Shown here in pieces: positions 1 through 8,176 of a DNA stretch of 22,844 nt (position 1 is the first letter of the stretch; every line of letters starts with the position of its first letter). This stretch comes from JBDIAR01 sp039812545 (GTDB lineage: Bacteria > Actinomycetota > Actinomycetes > Actinomycetales > Dermatophilaceae): assembly GCA_039812545.1 (NCBI GenBank), contig JBDIAR010000028.1:1-22844 (forward strand), given 5' to 3'. The position numbers and the translations under genes were made by a program. The notes under the pieces are model-generated. The model saw only the letters and a list, made by a program, of their open reading frames with translations, was not told the DNA's origin and ran no database searches.

Positions 1-1
1 G

Positions 2-1873
2 ATGCCGGGGGCCTTCACGGTGACCGCGCTCGGGTGTGCGGCGATGGCCGGGATTCCGCCGCTGCTCGGGTTCGTCTCCAAGGAGTCGATCTTCACGGCA
101 CTGCTCGGTATGCCGGGGCCGGCCTGGGCGGGACCGCTGGCTTTGACCGTCGCCGGCGTCGCGAGCGTGTTGACCTTCATGTACTGCGGGAAGGTGGTGT
201 TCGGCGGCTTCGTCGACGGCACCGACGACCGCGAGCTCGAACCGGGCGGGACCTCGCTGGTCGCGGTGGCCGCCCTACCGATCCTCGTGGGGCTGCCGCT
301 CGGCTTGTTCGCCGGCGTCTTCGACCATCCGGTCGGCCGGGCGACCGACGCCGCGGTGCCGATGCTGGGCGTGTACGAACACTTCGGTTTGTGGCACGGC
401 CTCACCCCGGAGTTGTTCACGACGCTGGCCGTCTTCGCCGTCGGCACCTGGGCCGTGGTCCGCCGCCGCCGGTTGCGCCCGCGCCTGGAACGGCGGGTGT
501 TCCCCGTCGACGGCCCCGAGGCAATCGCCGCCCTGCGCCGGGGCGCGACCCGGATCGGTGGCGCCGTCGCCCGGTTCAGCGGTCGGGACTACGCCTCCCG
601 CCACCTGGGTCTGATCGTGACCGGGTTCGCGGCGAGTTGCGGACTCGGGGTCCTGGCGGTCCTGCGGGCCGGCGATCTCGCGGACTACCGTCCGGGCCTC
701 GGCCGGCCGTTGGATCTGGCCCTGCTCGTCCTCATCGCCGCCGCCGTCGTTCTGCTCTGCCGGACCCGTTCCCGGCTGGCCGCGACGGTGTCCATGTCGG
801 CCATCGGTATCCTCGCCACCGTCCAACTGCTCGCCCTGGGCGCCCCCGACGTCGGCCTGACCCAACTGCTCGTCGAGACCCTCACCGTCGTGGTCATCAT
901 GCTGGTCTCGCAGCGACTGCCGCTGCGGTTCACCCGCCGGGGCAGGCGCTCCCGGTCGGTGGTCGCCCTGGCCCTGGCCGCCGGTCTGTCGGCCGGCGCG
1001 GCGACCCTCGTGCTCACCGGCCGACGGGACCGATCACCGGTCGGGTTGTACTTCTTCGACAACTCCGCCGACCTGACCGGTGGCACCAATGTGGTCAACG
1101 TCCTGCTCGTCGAGTTCCGCGCCCTGGACACGGCCGGCGAACTCGCGGTCCTCGGGATGGCCGGGGTCGCCCTGGTCGCCGTCCTGTCCACCGTGCGCAC
1201 CCGGCACCTGGACCCGCGAGCCGACACCGCGGACCCATCCCCCTCGGCCGGCCCGGCCCTGCGCGCGCCCGGCACACCGGCATACCGGGCGATCATGTCG
1301 GCCTGGCCCAACGCGATTCCCCTCAAACTCATGTTGCGCGTCATCGCCCCGATCCTGGCGATCGTCTCGGTGGTGCTGTTCTGGCGCGGCCACCACGAAC
1401 CCGGCGGCGGGTTCATCGCGGCGCTGGTGGCGGCCACGATCGTCGGCATCACCTACCTCTCGACCGCCCGGGACCGCCCCATCGGACCCGCTCGGCTGCC
1501 GATCACGCTCATCGGTGGCGGGATCGCCTTCGCGTTCCTCGTCGCGTTGGCCGGTCTGGTCGTCCATGGTTCGCTCCTCGAACCGATCTACGTCTCGGTC
1601 CTCGGCGTCAAGCTCGCCTCCTCGCTGCTCTTCGACGTCGGGGTGTATGCCGCCGTCCTCGGTCTGGTGATGCTCACCTTCAACATCCTCGGCACCAGCG
1701 AAACGGCATACGAGGAACCCGGCGGGGAGGAGACCCGCGAACGCGTCGACCAGTCCGTGGAGGGCGACCTGCCCGGCCCGTTGGACACCGTGCGCGGGGA
1801 ACGCCCGCCACGTCCCGGCCTGGGCACGACCTCGATCGCCGACGGCCGGGCCCCGCGGGAGGTGCGCCGGTGA
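2..1873 (+). CDS. mrpA: Mrp Na+/H+ antiporter subunit A, fused to subunit B (5' end outside window)
   Basis: This is the large membrane subunit of the Mrp (Mnh/Pha) cation/proton antiporter, which resembles the NuoL proton-pumping subunit of complex I. The reading frame is open from the first base, and the first ATG (position 2) falls inside the conserved antiporter core (GIPPLLGFVSKES), so the true start lies upstream. About 620 residues are visible. The end of the NuoL-like domain comes first. Next are a MbhD-like segment (LGAPDVGLTQLLVETLTVVV, about 280-300) and a MbhE-like segment (NVVNVLLVEFRALDT). From about residue 430 there is a full MrpB-like domain with the motif GHHEPGGGFIAAL. No separate mrpB follows, so A and B are fused, a known arrangement in actinobacteria and rhizobia. 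The C-terminal ~50 residues are hydrophilic and probably cytoplasmic. The stop overlaps the mrpC start by 4 nt. Confidence 0.95.
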   Translation: MPGAFTVTALGCAAMAGIPPLLGFVSKESIFTALLGMPGPAWAGPLALTVAGVASVLTFMYCGKVVFGGFVDGTDDRELEPGGTSLVAVAALPILVGLPLGLFAGVFDHPVGRATDAAVPMLGVYEHFGLWHGLTPELFTTLAVFAVGTWAVVRRRRLRPRLERRVFPVDGPEAIAALRRGATRIGGAVARFSGRDYASRHLGLIVTGFAASCGLGVLAVLRAGDLADYRPGLGRPLDLALLVLIAAAVVLLCRTRSRLAATVSMSAIGILATVQLLALGAPDVGLTQLLVETLTVVVIMLVSQRLPLRFTRRGRRSRSVVALALAAGLSAGAATLVLTGRRDRSPVGLYFFDNSADLTGGTNVVNVLLVEFRALDTAGELAVLGMAGVALVAVLSTVRTRHLDPRADTADPSPSAGPALRAPGTPAYRAIMSAWPNAIPLKLMLRVIAPILAIVSVVLFWRGHHEPGGGFIAALVAATIVGITYLSTARDRPIGPARLPITLIGGGIAFAFLVALAGLVVHGSLLEPIYVSVLGVKLASSLLFDVGVYAAVLGLVMLTFNILGTSETAYEEPGGEETRERVDQSVEGDLPGPLDTVRGERPPRPGLGTTSIADGRAPREVRR

Positions 1874-2202
1874 CCATCGCCGTGCTCGTCGCCGTCCTCG
1901 TCGCCGGCGGGGTCTACCTGATCATGCAACGCGACCTCGTCCGGGTGGCCTTCGGGGTCGCCCTGCTCGGTCACGCCGCGAACTTCATCCTGCTCAGCGC
2001 CGGCGTCCTGGCCTGGCGGAGCGAACCGTTGGCCGGCAAGACGAGTCGCGCGGCGGCCGCCGATCCGTTGCCGCAGGCGTTCGTCCTCACCGCCATCGTC
2101 ATCACCTTGGCGGTGACCATCCTCATGCTCGGGTTCGCCGTCATCGGACACAACGACGACACCCACCACATCCCGGCCACCGGCGAGGAGCACGACTCGT
2201 GA
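1870..2202 (+). CDS. mrpC: Mrp antiporter subunit C (MnhC, NuoK-like)
   Basis: This 110-residue membrane protein matches MrpC/MnhC, the NuoK-like small subunit of the Mrp complex. The GTG start at 1870 shares GTGA with the mrpA stop. Three hydrophobic segments are visible, at about 2-17 (IAVLVAVLVAGGVYLIM), 26-48 and 72-95. The central loop holds the family signature around HAANFILLSAG, followed by DPLPQAFVLTAIVI, typical of NuoK/MnhC. Length agrees with the family (about 110-125). Its stop overlaps the mrpD start by 4 nt, so translational coupling along the operon is likely. Confidence 0.95.
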   Translation: MTIAVLVAVLVAGGVYLIMQRDLVRVAFGVALLGHAANFILLSAGVLAWRSEPLAGKTSRAAAADPLPQAFVLTAIVITLAVTILMLGFAVIGHNDDTHHIPATGEEHDS

Positions 2203-3716
2203 ACCCCGCCCTCCTGCCGCTCTTCGTCGCGATCCCCCTGATCGGCGTGGCCACCACCGTGCTGTGGCGGCAGCCGCTCGTCGAACGCGTCCTGATGATC
2301 GCCGTCCCGGCGGCCACCGGCGTCGTGGGCTTGGCCCTGCTCGCCGACCGCGACGACCACCCGATCCTGGTTCACCAGGTCGGCGGCTACCTGCCCGGGT
2401 TCGCGATTCCCTTCGTCTGCGACGCCGCGACCGCGCTGATGCTCACGGTGACCGGGCTGGCCACGGCGACGGCGGCGGCATACCTCATCCTCACCGGCGA
2501 GGACCGGTACCGCTTCGTCCCGCCCCTGGTCCTCATGCTCGTGGCGGGCGTCAACGGGGCGCTGCTGACGGCGGACCTGTTCAACCTGTTCGTCTGGATC
2601 GAGGTCATGCTGCTGCCGAGCTACGCCCTGATCGCCGTCACCGGCGCATGGACCCGGCTGCAGGTCGGGCGCACCTTCCTGCTCGTCAATCTGCTGACCA
2701 GCACGCTGCTGCTCATCGGGATCGCCCTGGTGTACGCCGTCACCGGCACCGTCAACCTCGGTGCCCTCGCCGGGGCCGCGATCGGCAATCCGTCGGCCGC
2801 CCTCGCCGGCGCGCTGCTGCTCTTCGCCCTGGCCGTCAAGGCGGCCGTCGTGCCGATGCACAGCTGGCTGGGTCGGACCTACCCCGGGACCTCCGCCGGC
2901 ATCATGGCGCTCTTCGCCGCCGTCCACACCAAGGTCGCCCTGTATGCCATGTACCGCGTGTACGTCGTGTTGTACGGCGGGACGCCCGCGCCGTGGGCGA
3001 CGGTGCTCGGGGTGCTCGTCGTCGCGACCATGGTCCTCGGCGCGTTCGGCACTCTCGGGGAGCGCCGGATCCGCTCGGCCATGTCGTGGCAGATGGTCAG
3101 CGGCGTCGGCCACATTCTGCTCGGCCCGCTCGTGCTCAGCGCCGCGGCGCTCGGTGCGGGGCTCTTCTATCTCGTCCACCACGTGGTGTCGATGGGGGCG
3201 GTTCTCCTCGTGGCCGGGGCCATTGAGACGACCTACGGGTCGGGGCGCTTCGATCGGCTGCGCGGGCTGATGCGCCGGGAGAAGGTCGCGGCGGCCCTCA
3301 TGGCGCTAGGCCTGCTCTCACTGGTCGGGCTGCCGCCGATGTCGGGACTGTGGGGGAAGGTCGGTCTGGTGTGGACGATCGTGCCCACCGGTGGGCGGTG
3401 GGCCTGGGTGCTGATCGTGGCGATCGTGCTGGCCTCGTTCGTGTCGCTGATGGCGGTGCAGCGGCTCTGGGGCGAGGTGATGTGGGGCCCGCCGATGGAG
3501 ACCTACCGACCGGACCATGCCGCCACCGGCCGCGCCCCGAAGGTTCCGTTGACCGACGACGTGCGCATCCCGCGGCGGCTGCTGCTGCCCGGCGGGTTCC
3601 TGATCGCGGTGTCGATCGGGCTCTTCGTCGTCGCCGGGCCCGCGGTCGACGCCGCGGCGGCTGCCGGTCGGGCCATGCTGGACGTGGCCGGGTTCGCGCA
3701 GGCGGTGCTGCGATGA
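2199..3716 (+). CDS. mrpD: Mrp antiporter subunit D (NuoM/N-like proton channel)
   Basis: A 505-residue polytopic membrane protein of the proton_antipo_M family. It is the second large, ion-translocating subunit of the Mrp complex and is homologous to NuoM/NuoN. The buried glutamate in LFNLFVWIEVMLLPSYAL (about residues 126-143) and the lysine in ALAVKAAVVPMHSWLGRTYPG match the conserved charged residues needed for proton transfer in this family. A second lysine lies in FAAVHTKVALYAMYRV. The GTG start at 2199 overlaps the mrpC stop (GTGA). Length is normal for MrpD (about 490-510). The C-terminus carries a soluble stretch followed by a last hydrophobic helix near residue 465. Confidence 0.96.
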   Translation: MNPALLPLFVAIPLIGVATTVLWRQPLVERVLMIAVPAATGVVGLALLADRDDHPILVHQVGGYLPGFAIPFVCDAATALMLTVTGLATATAAAYLILTGEDRYRFVPPLVLMLVAGVNGALLTADLFNLFVWIEVMLLPSYALIAVTGAWTRLQVGRTFLLVNLLTSTLLLIGIALVYAVTGTVNLGALAGAAIGNPSAALAGALLLFALAVKAAVVPMHSWLGRTYPGTSAGIMALFAAVHTKVALYAMYRVYVVLYGGTPAPWATVLGVLVVATMVLGAFGTLGERRIRSAMSWQMVSGVGHILLGPLVLSAAALGAGLFYLVHHVVSMGAVLLVAGAIETTYGSGRFDRLRGLMRREKVAAALMALGLLSLVGLPPMSGLWGKVGLVWTIVPTGGRWAWVLIVAIVLASFVSLMAVQRLWGEVMWGPPMETYRPDHAATGRAPKVPLTDDVRIPRRLLLPGGFLIAVSIGLFVVAGPAVDAAAAAGRAMLDVAGFAQAVLR

Positions 3717-4072
3717 GACGCCTGTGGTACCTACTGGCATACCTGGCCCTGATGACCGGCGAACTGATGAAGTACAGCTGGCTGGTGACGCGCACCGCGT
3801 TCACCGGCCGGCCGGCGTTGCGACCGGCCATCGTGGAGATCCCATTGCGTTGCCGCACCGACCTGGAGGTGACGGCTCTGACCTCCTCGATCACGATCCC
3901 GCCGGCCACCATCGTGATGGGGATCGCGGCGGCCGACGAGAGCGGGCCCATCCGGATCTACGTCCACGCGATGTACACCGATCGAGCCGAGACGATCCGG
4001 GAGGTGCGGCGCCTGGAGGCGGCGATCCTGGCCGTGACGCGCGGCCGCCGCATCGGGCAGGAGGAACCGTGA
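3713..4072 (+). CDS. mrpE: Mrp antiporter subunit E (MnhE), short form
   Basis: A 119-residue MnhE-family subunit. The ATG at 3713 overlaps the mrpD stop (ATGA). It has one or two N-terminal hydrophobic segments (LWYLLAYLALMTGELMKYSW), then a soluble domain with the MnhE features P-A-I-V-E-I-P-L-R, the central T-S-S-I-T-I-P-P-A-T and a C-terminal IYVHAMYTD. Classical MrpE proteins are about 160 residues with additional N-terminal membrane helices, so this copy is the short form. No in-frame upstream extension fits, because the sequence there encodes the MrpD C-terminus in another frame. MrpE is needed for assembly or full activity of the complex rather than for transport itself. Confidence 0.92.
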   Translation: MRRLWYLLAYLALMTGELMKYSWLVTRTAFTGRPALRPAIVEIPLRCRTDLEVTALTSSITIPPATIVMGIAAADESGPIRIYVHAMYTDRAETIREVRRLEAAILAVTRGRRIGQEEP

Positions 4073-4326
4073 TCGGGGTTCAGTCGGCGTTCGTCTTGCT
4101 GTCCGCGGCGGTTCTGCTCGGACTGGTGCAGGTCGTGCGGGCCACCGATGGCGCCAGCCGTGCGATCGTCGGCGACCTCGTCTTCTTCGCGGCCATCGCG
4201 ATGCTCTCCATCGTCGGCATCCTCACCGACAACGAAGCCGTGCCCGACGCGGCGCTGCTGGGCTCGATCGTCGGCATCCTCGCGACGATCTCGCTGGCCC
4301 GGATCCTGACCAGGGGGCGGCGATGA
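4069..4326 (+). CDS. mrpF: Mrp antiporter subunit F (MnhF)
   Basis: An 85-residue small membrane subunit with three hydrophobic segments, matching MrpF/MnhF in length and layout. The motif RAIVGDLVFFAAIAML contains the conserved aspartate typical of the family (usually R..A.D). The GTG start at 4069 overlaps the mrpE stop (GTGA), and its own stop overlaps mrpG (ATGA). It is part of the co-translated Mrp operon. Confidence 0.93.
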   Translation: MIGVQSAFVLLSAAVLLGLVQVVRATDGASRAIVGDLVFFAAIAMLSIVGILTDNEAVPDAALLGSIVGILATISLARILTRGRR

Positions 4327-4679
4327 CGACGACGGTCGGCGTGCTGGTCGGGCTGCTGTGCGCGGTCGGCGCGCTCTTGGTGCTGGCGAGCGCGGTCCTG
4401 ATGGTGCGCGCCCCCGACGCCTATGTCCGGATCTCCGGGCTGAGCCCGGCCACCAGCCTCGGTCTGCCGCTGATCGTCCTGGCCGGCTATCTGCACAAGC
4501 TGACGATCGTCGGGTTCACCTGGACCGGGTTTGTGCGGTTGGTCTTGACGGTGGGAGCGCTGCTCGTCGTGTCCTCGGTGGCCACGAATATGCTGGCCCG
4601 CGCCGCTTGTCTCTCCGGCGCACCGGTGAGCGCGGCCACCGACCCTCAAGACCTTGCGGTCGAACCCGCCGACGAGTGA
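4323..4679 (+). CDS. mrpG: Mrp antiporter subunit G (MnhG)
   Basis: A 118-residue protein of the MnhG/PhaG family, the last subunit of the Mrp complex. It has three membrane segments (about 5-28, 42-62 and 70-90). The family motif is present in the first loop: MVRAPDAYVRISGLSPATSLG corresponds to the usual R-x-P-D-x-Y-x-R-x-H segment, with Ser in place of the usual His. The ATG at 4323 overlaps the mrpF stop. A 78-nt gap follows before the next antiporter gene, and I see no convincing terminator in it. Confidence 0.92.
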   Translation: MTTTVGVLVGLLCAVGALLVLASAVLMVRAPDAYVRISGLSPATSLGLPLIVLAGYLHKLTIVGFTWTGFVRLVLTVGALLVVSSVATNMLARAACLSGAPVSAATDPQDLAVEPADE

Positions 4680-4757
4680 TCCGGCGCTTCCGCCGCCACT
4701 GCGCACGGTATGCCGGTCGTCTGCCCGCGAGTCCCTCACCGGCCATAGTGTTCGAGG

Positions 4758-6029
4758 GTGGTCAACGCCTTCGCGATGCTGCTCGTGCTCACCGCCGTCC
4801 TGGCGTGGTTCAACGACCGCTTCGTGAAGATCCCGACGACGGTGGGGGTCACCCTGGCGGGGGCGCTGGCGTCGATCACGCTGCTGGTGCTCGATGCCTT
4901 CGGTCTGGCCGGCAGCGCGCGGGGGATCGCCGAACAACTCCTGGAGACGCTGGACTTCACCGATTTCGTCCTCAACGGGATCCTGTCCATCCTGCTCTTC
5001 GCGGGGGCGATGAGCCTGGACGCCCGGCAGTTACTCGCCCAACGGGCCTCGATCCTCACCCTGGCCAGCGTCGGAACCCTGATCAGCACGGCGCTGCTCG
5101 GCCTGGCGGCCTGGGGGATCTTCGCCGCCGTGGGGATCTCGGTACCCCTGATCTGGGCGCTGCTCTTCGGGGCGCTCATCAGCCCGACCGACCCGGTCGC
5201 GGTGTTGGACCTGCTCAAACGCGCCCGCGTTCCCAAACGCCTGGAAACCCTGATCGCCGGCGAGTCGCTGTTCAACGACGGGGTCGGCGTGGTCATCTTC
5301 GTCGCGCTCGCCGGCGTCGCCGGGATCGGCGGCGCGGCCGGTGCCGGCCACGGCGAGCTCGACATCGCCTCGGTGGCCGTCGTCTTCGCGCGAGAAGCCT
5401 TCGGCGGCATGGCATACGGGGCGGTCATCGGGTTCGTGGGGTACCTCATGTGCCGCGGGATGACCAGTCACGTCGTGGAGGTCCTCATCACCTTGGCGAT
5501 GGTCCTCGGCGGCTATCTCGGCGCGGTCAGCCTGCACCTGTCCGGTCCGCTGGCGATGGTCATCGCGGGGCTGGTCATCTCCGCGCTGCAGCACCACGCC
5601 TTCTTCCCGGAAACCTCCGAGCATGTCGTGATCTTCTGGGAGACCCTCGACCAGGTCCTCAACGTGCTGCTCTTCGCGTTCATCGGCTTCGACGTGCTGC
5701 TCACCCAGACCACCGGTCCGCAGGTCGTCGCGGCGGTATGCCTGGTCCCGCTGGCTCTGGTGGCTCGGTTCCTCAGCGTGTCGATCCCCATGCGGCTGTT
5801 GCGAGTCGGCGAGAGATACGGTCCGTGGACGATCCGGTTGCTCACCTGGGGTGGGTTGCGCGGTGGGATCGCGATCTCCCTGGCGCTGGGCCTGCCACCG
5901 GTTGAGTATCGGCAACCGATCCTGGCCGCCACATATGCGATCGTGCTGTTCAGCATCGCCGGACAGGGCCTGACCGTCATGCCGTTGGTCCGCCGCGCCG
6001 CCGTCGTTGAGACGCCACAACCCGATTGA
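4758..6029 (+). CDS. CPA1-family Na+/H+ antiporter (NhaP/NHE type)
   Basis: A 423-residue integral membrane protein of the monovalent cation:proton antiporter-1 family, with about 12 hydrophobic segments. The hallmark core is clear. SPTDPVAVLDLLKRA (about residues 142-156) carries the conserved transport Asp, and GESLFNDGVGVV (about 167-178) carries the second Asp used in Na+/H+ binding. TWGGLRGGIAISLAL near residue 365 is the conserved C-terminal helix with the functional Arg. The start is GTG at 4758. It lies 78 nt downstream of mrpG on the same strand and may be read with it; either way it adds a second, single-subunit Na+/H+ exchange system. It ends at about residue 423 without the long cytoplasmic tail found in some family members. 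The 241 nt that follow (6030-6270) hold no gene I can support. Confidence 0.93.
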   Translation: MVNAFAMLLVLTAVLAWFNDRFVKIPTTVGVTLAGALASITLLVLDAFGLAGSARGIAEQLLETLDFTDFVLNGILSILLFAGAMSLDARQLLAQRASILTLASVGTLISTALLGLAAWGIFAAVGISVPLIWALLFGALISPTDPVAVLDLLKRARVPKRLETLIAGESLFNDGVGVVIFVALAGVAGIGGAAGAGHGELDIASVAVVFAREAFGGMAYGAVIGFVGYLMCRGMTSHVVEVLITLAMVLGGYLGAVSLHLSGPLAMVIAGLVISALQHHAFFPETSEHVVIFWETLDQVLNVLLFAFIGFDVLLTQTTGPQVVAAVCLVPLALVARFLSVSIPMRLLRVGERYGPWTIRLLTWGGLRGGIAISLALGLPPVEYRQPILAATYAIVLFSIAGQGLTVMPLVRRAAVVETPQPD

Positions 6030-6270
6030 CGCCGGACCGCGGCGCGTGCCACCCTGTCCGGCAGCGGCGCCGCCTCGACGCCCAGCCTCACGTCCGGCCC
6101 CAGCCCGGACCGATCCGGCGAACGGGAGCACATCCTGGAGGCCTCTCCTGGCACAGTCGATTTCTCTCGCCGTCCGGGCCTCGCTCGCACCTCGCGCGTG
6201 TCCTCCGGTGACGATCCCGAATGGCTGCGCGGGCGGGCTGGGGCCGCGAGCAGCCACGAGGTGACTCACG

Positions 6271-6738
6271 ATGACTCAGGACGCCGACTTCAAGAGGCTC
6301 GTCCGCACCCGGATGGCGGCCACTGGCGAGAACTACACCACGGCACGTGCGGCCCTGCTCGCCGCCCGATCCCGGCCGTCGACCGAGCCGGCGAGCTCGA
6401 CCGACCGGTTCTACGACCGGACGGTGGCGACCTTCTTCGGCGGCGACCGGTTGGTGCGCATCCCGGCCCGGCGCAAGGCGCGCGTCGTCGTGCTGCTGGA
6501 GCTGATGCGCCGGTTCGACCCGGACCGCGAGTATGCCGAACGCGAGGTGAGTGACCTGCTCGCGCAGGCGCACGAGGACTTCGCGTCGCTGCGCCGTGAA
6601 CTCGTCGACTACGGCTATCTGACCCGGGAGTCCGGACGCTACCGGGTGGCTGCGGCTCCGCCGCCTCGCGACCCCATCATCGCCGCCGAGATCCCGGCCG
6701 ACGAGGCGGCCCGGTTCACGCGTAACCTTCGACGATGA
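6271..6738 (+). CDS. DUF2087-domain protein
   Basis: A 155-residue soluble protein. Residues about 1-30 (FKRLVRTRMAATGENYTTAR) resemble a short N-terminal segment common in actinobacterial proteins of unknown function. Residues about 50-128 match DUF2087, with FFGGDRLVRIPARRKARVVVLLELM followed by the signature LLAQAHEDFASLRRELVDYGYL and then a short beta-hairpin (SGRYRV). In other proteins DUF2087 occurs next to winged-helix domains, so a regulatory or nucleic-acid-related role is plausible but unproven. The ATG at 6271 is preceded by a GAGGTGA ribosome binding site (6258-6264), which decides this start. The stop overlaps the following glycosidase by ATGA, so the two are probably translated together. 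Confidence 0.8.
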   Translation: MTQDADFKRLVRTRMAATGENYTTARAALLAARSRPSTEPASSTDRFYDRTVATFFGGDRLVRIPARRKARVVVLLELMRRFDPDREYAEREVSDLLAQAHEDFASLRRELVDYGYLTRESGRYRVAAAPPPRDPIIAAEIPADEAARFTRNLRR

Positions 6739-8141
6739 CGACCGGTTTCCCGAACGGATTCCTCTGGGGCGGTGCGGTGGCGGCCAACCAGTGCGAGGGC
6801 GCGTATGCCGAGGACGGCAAGGGACTGTCCATCCAGGACGTCATGCCCCGCGGCATCACGGGGCCACCGACGAGCGAGCCGACCCCGGACAATCTCAAGC
6901 TCGTCGGCATCGACTTCTACCACCGATACGCGCAGGACATCGCGCTGCTCGCCGAACTCGGGTTCTCGGTGTTCCGGTTCTCGATCGCGTGGAGCCGGAT
7001 CTTTCCCACCGGCGACGACCCCGAGCCGAACGAGTCCGGACTCGCGTTCTATGAAAGGGTGCTCGACGAGCTGGACCGACACGGCATCGAACCGCTGGTG
7101 ACCATCTCTCACTACGAGACCCCGCTGGCGCTGGCCCGCCGATACGACGGCTGGTCGAGCCGCGCCCTCATCGACCTCTACGAGCGCTACTGCCGAGTGC
7201 TGTTCGAACGCTACGGCTCGCGGGTGCGTTACTGGTTGACGTTCAACGAGATCAACTCGGTGCTCCACGAACCGCTGCTGTCCGGCGGCATCCTCACTCC
7301 GAAGGACCGGCTGACCCCGACCCGGCTCTACCAGGCCATCCACCACGAGCTGGTCGCCTCGGCACGGGCGACCGCCCTGGCCCACGCGATGATGCCCGAC
7401 GCCTTGGTCGGTTGCATGATCCTGGCGATGCCCACCTACCCGCTCACCCCCTCACCCGACGACGTGCTGGCCGCTTTGCAGGCCGAGCAGGCCAACTTCG
7501 CATTCGGCGACGTCCACTGCCGCGGCGAGTACCCCGGTTACCTGCTGCGCCACTTCCGGGACAACGGGATCGACCTGGAGATCACCGAACAGGACCGCGC
7601 CGACCTGCGGCATACCGTCGACTTCGTCTCGTTCAGTTACTACCTGAGTGCCTGCGAGACGGCCGACGAATCCCGCCGGACCCGCGGGCAGGGCAATATC
7701 CTCGGCGGTGTGCCGAATCCGTATCTGCCCGCGTCGCAATGGGGTTGGCAGATCGACCCGGTCGGGCTGCGGATCGTCCTGAACCAGTATTGGGACCGCT
7801 GGCGCAGGCCGTTGTTCATCGTCGAGAACGGCCTGGGCGCACGCGACGAACTCGTCACGATCGACGGTGCGCCCACCGCCCTCGACGACTACCGGATCGA
7901 CTACCACCGTGAACACCTGCGCCAGGTCCGGGCCGCGATCGGCGACGGCGTCGACGTCCTCGGCTACACCTCATGGGCGCCGATCGACCTGGTGAGCGCC
8001 TCGACCGCGCAACTGAGCAAGCGGTACGGCTTCGTCTACGTCGACCGCGACGACGACGGCACCGGCACGCTGGAGCGGTACAAGAAGAAATCCTTCGACT
8101 GGTATGCCGGTGTGATCCGCAGCAACGGCGCCACCCTCTGA
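6735..8141 (+). CDS. bglA: GH1 6-phospho-beta-glucosidase
   Basis: A 468-residue cytoplasmic glycoside hydrolase family 1 enzyme that cleaves phosphorylated beta-glucosides to glucose-6-phosphate and an aglycone or sugar. The N-terminal GH1 signature is FPNGFLWGGAVAANQCEG. The acid/base Glu172 lies in TFNEIN and the nucleophile Glu364 in IVENGLG. A phosphate-binding signature S-x5-K-x-Y (Ser423, Lys429, Tyr431), together with SQWGWQIDPVGLR, marks the 6-phospho subgroup rather than plain beta-glucosidases. Length is normal for the family. The ATG at 6735 overlaps the DUF2087 stop. Phospho-glucosidases normally work behind a PTS transporter, but none is in the window. It converges on the nagA-like gene with 35 nt between the stops. 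Confidence 0.93.
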   Translation: MTTGFPNGFLWGGAVAANQCEGAYAEDGKGLSIQDVMPRGITGPPTSEPTPDNLKLVGIDFYHRYAQDIALLAELGFSVFRFSIAWSRIFPTGDDPEPNESGLAFYERVLDELDRHGIEPLVTISHYETPLALARRYDGWSSRALIDLYERYCRVLFERYGSRVRYWLTFNEINSVLHEPLLSGGILTPKDRLTPTRLYQAIHHELVASARATALAHAMMPDALVGCMILAMPTYPLTPSPDDVLAALQAEQANFAFGDVHCRGEYPGYLLRHFRDNGIDLEITEQDRADLRHTVDFVSFSYYLSACETADESRRTRGQGNILGGVPNPYLPASQWGWQIDPVGLRIVLNQYWDRWRRPLFIVENGLGARDELVTIDGAPTALDDYRIDYHREHLRQVRAAIGDGVDVLGYTSWAPIDLVSASTAQLSKRYGFVYVDRDDDGTGTLERYKKKSFDWYAGVIRSNGATL

Positions 8142-8176
8142 CCGGATTCATCGACCCGTGCCTATCGGGAGAACCG

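Noticed and set aside
1971..3182. Long minus-strand open frame opposite mrpC/mrpD (403 codons)
   Set aside because: It is the antisense shadow of strongly coding GC-rich genes. The translation is rich in Arg/Gly/Gln/Asp/His with no domain, and the plus-strand genes are certain.
6030..6270. Small ORFs in the gap between the CPA1 antiporter and DUF2087 genes
   Set aside because: No ribosome binding site, family resemblance or consistent third-position bias; also no clear terminator hairpin with a T-run.
8142..8176. Repeat of CTATCGGG between the convergent bglA and nagA genes as a terminator
   Set aside because: It is a direct repeat, not an inverted one, and has no T-run.
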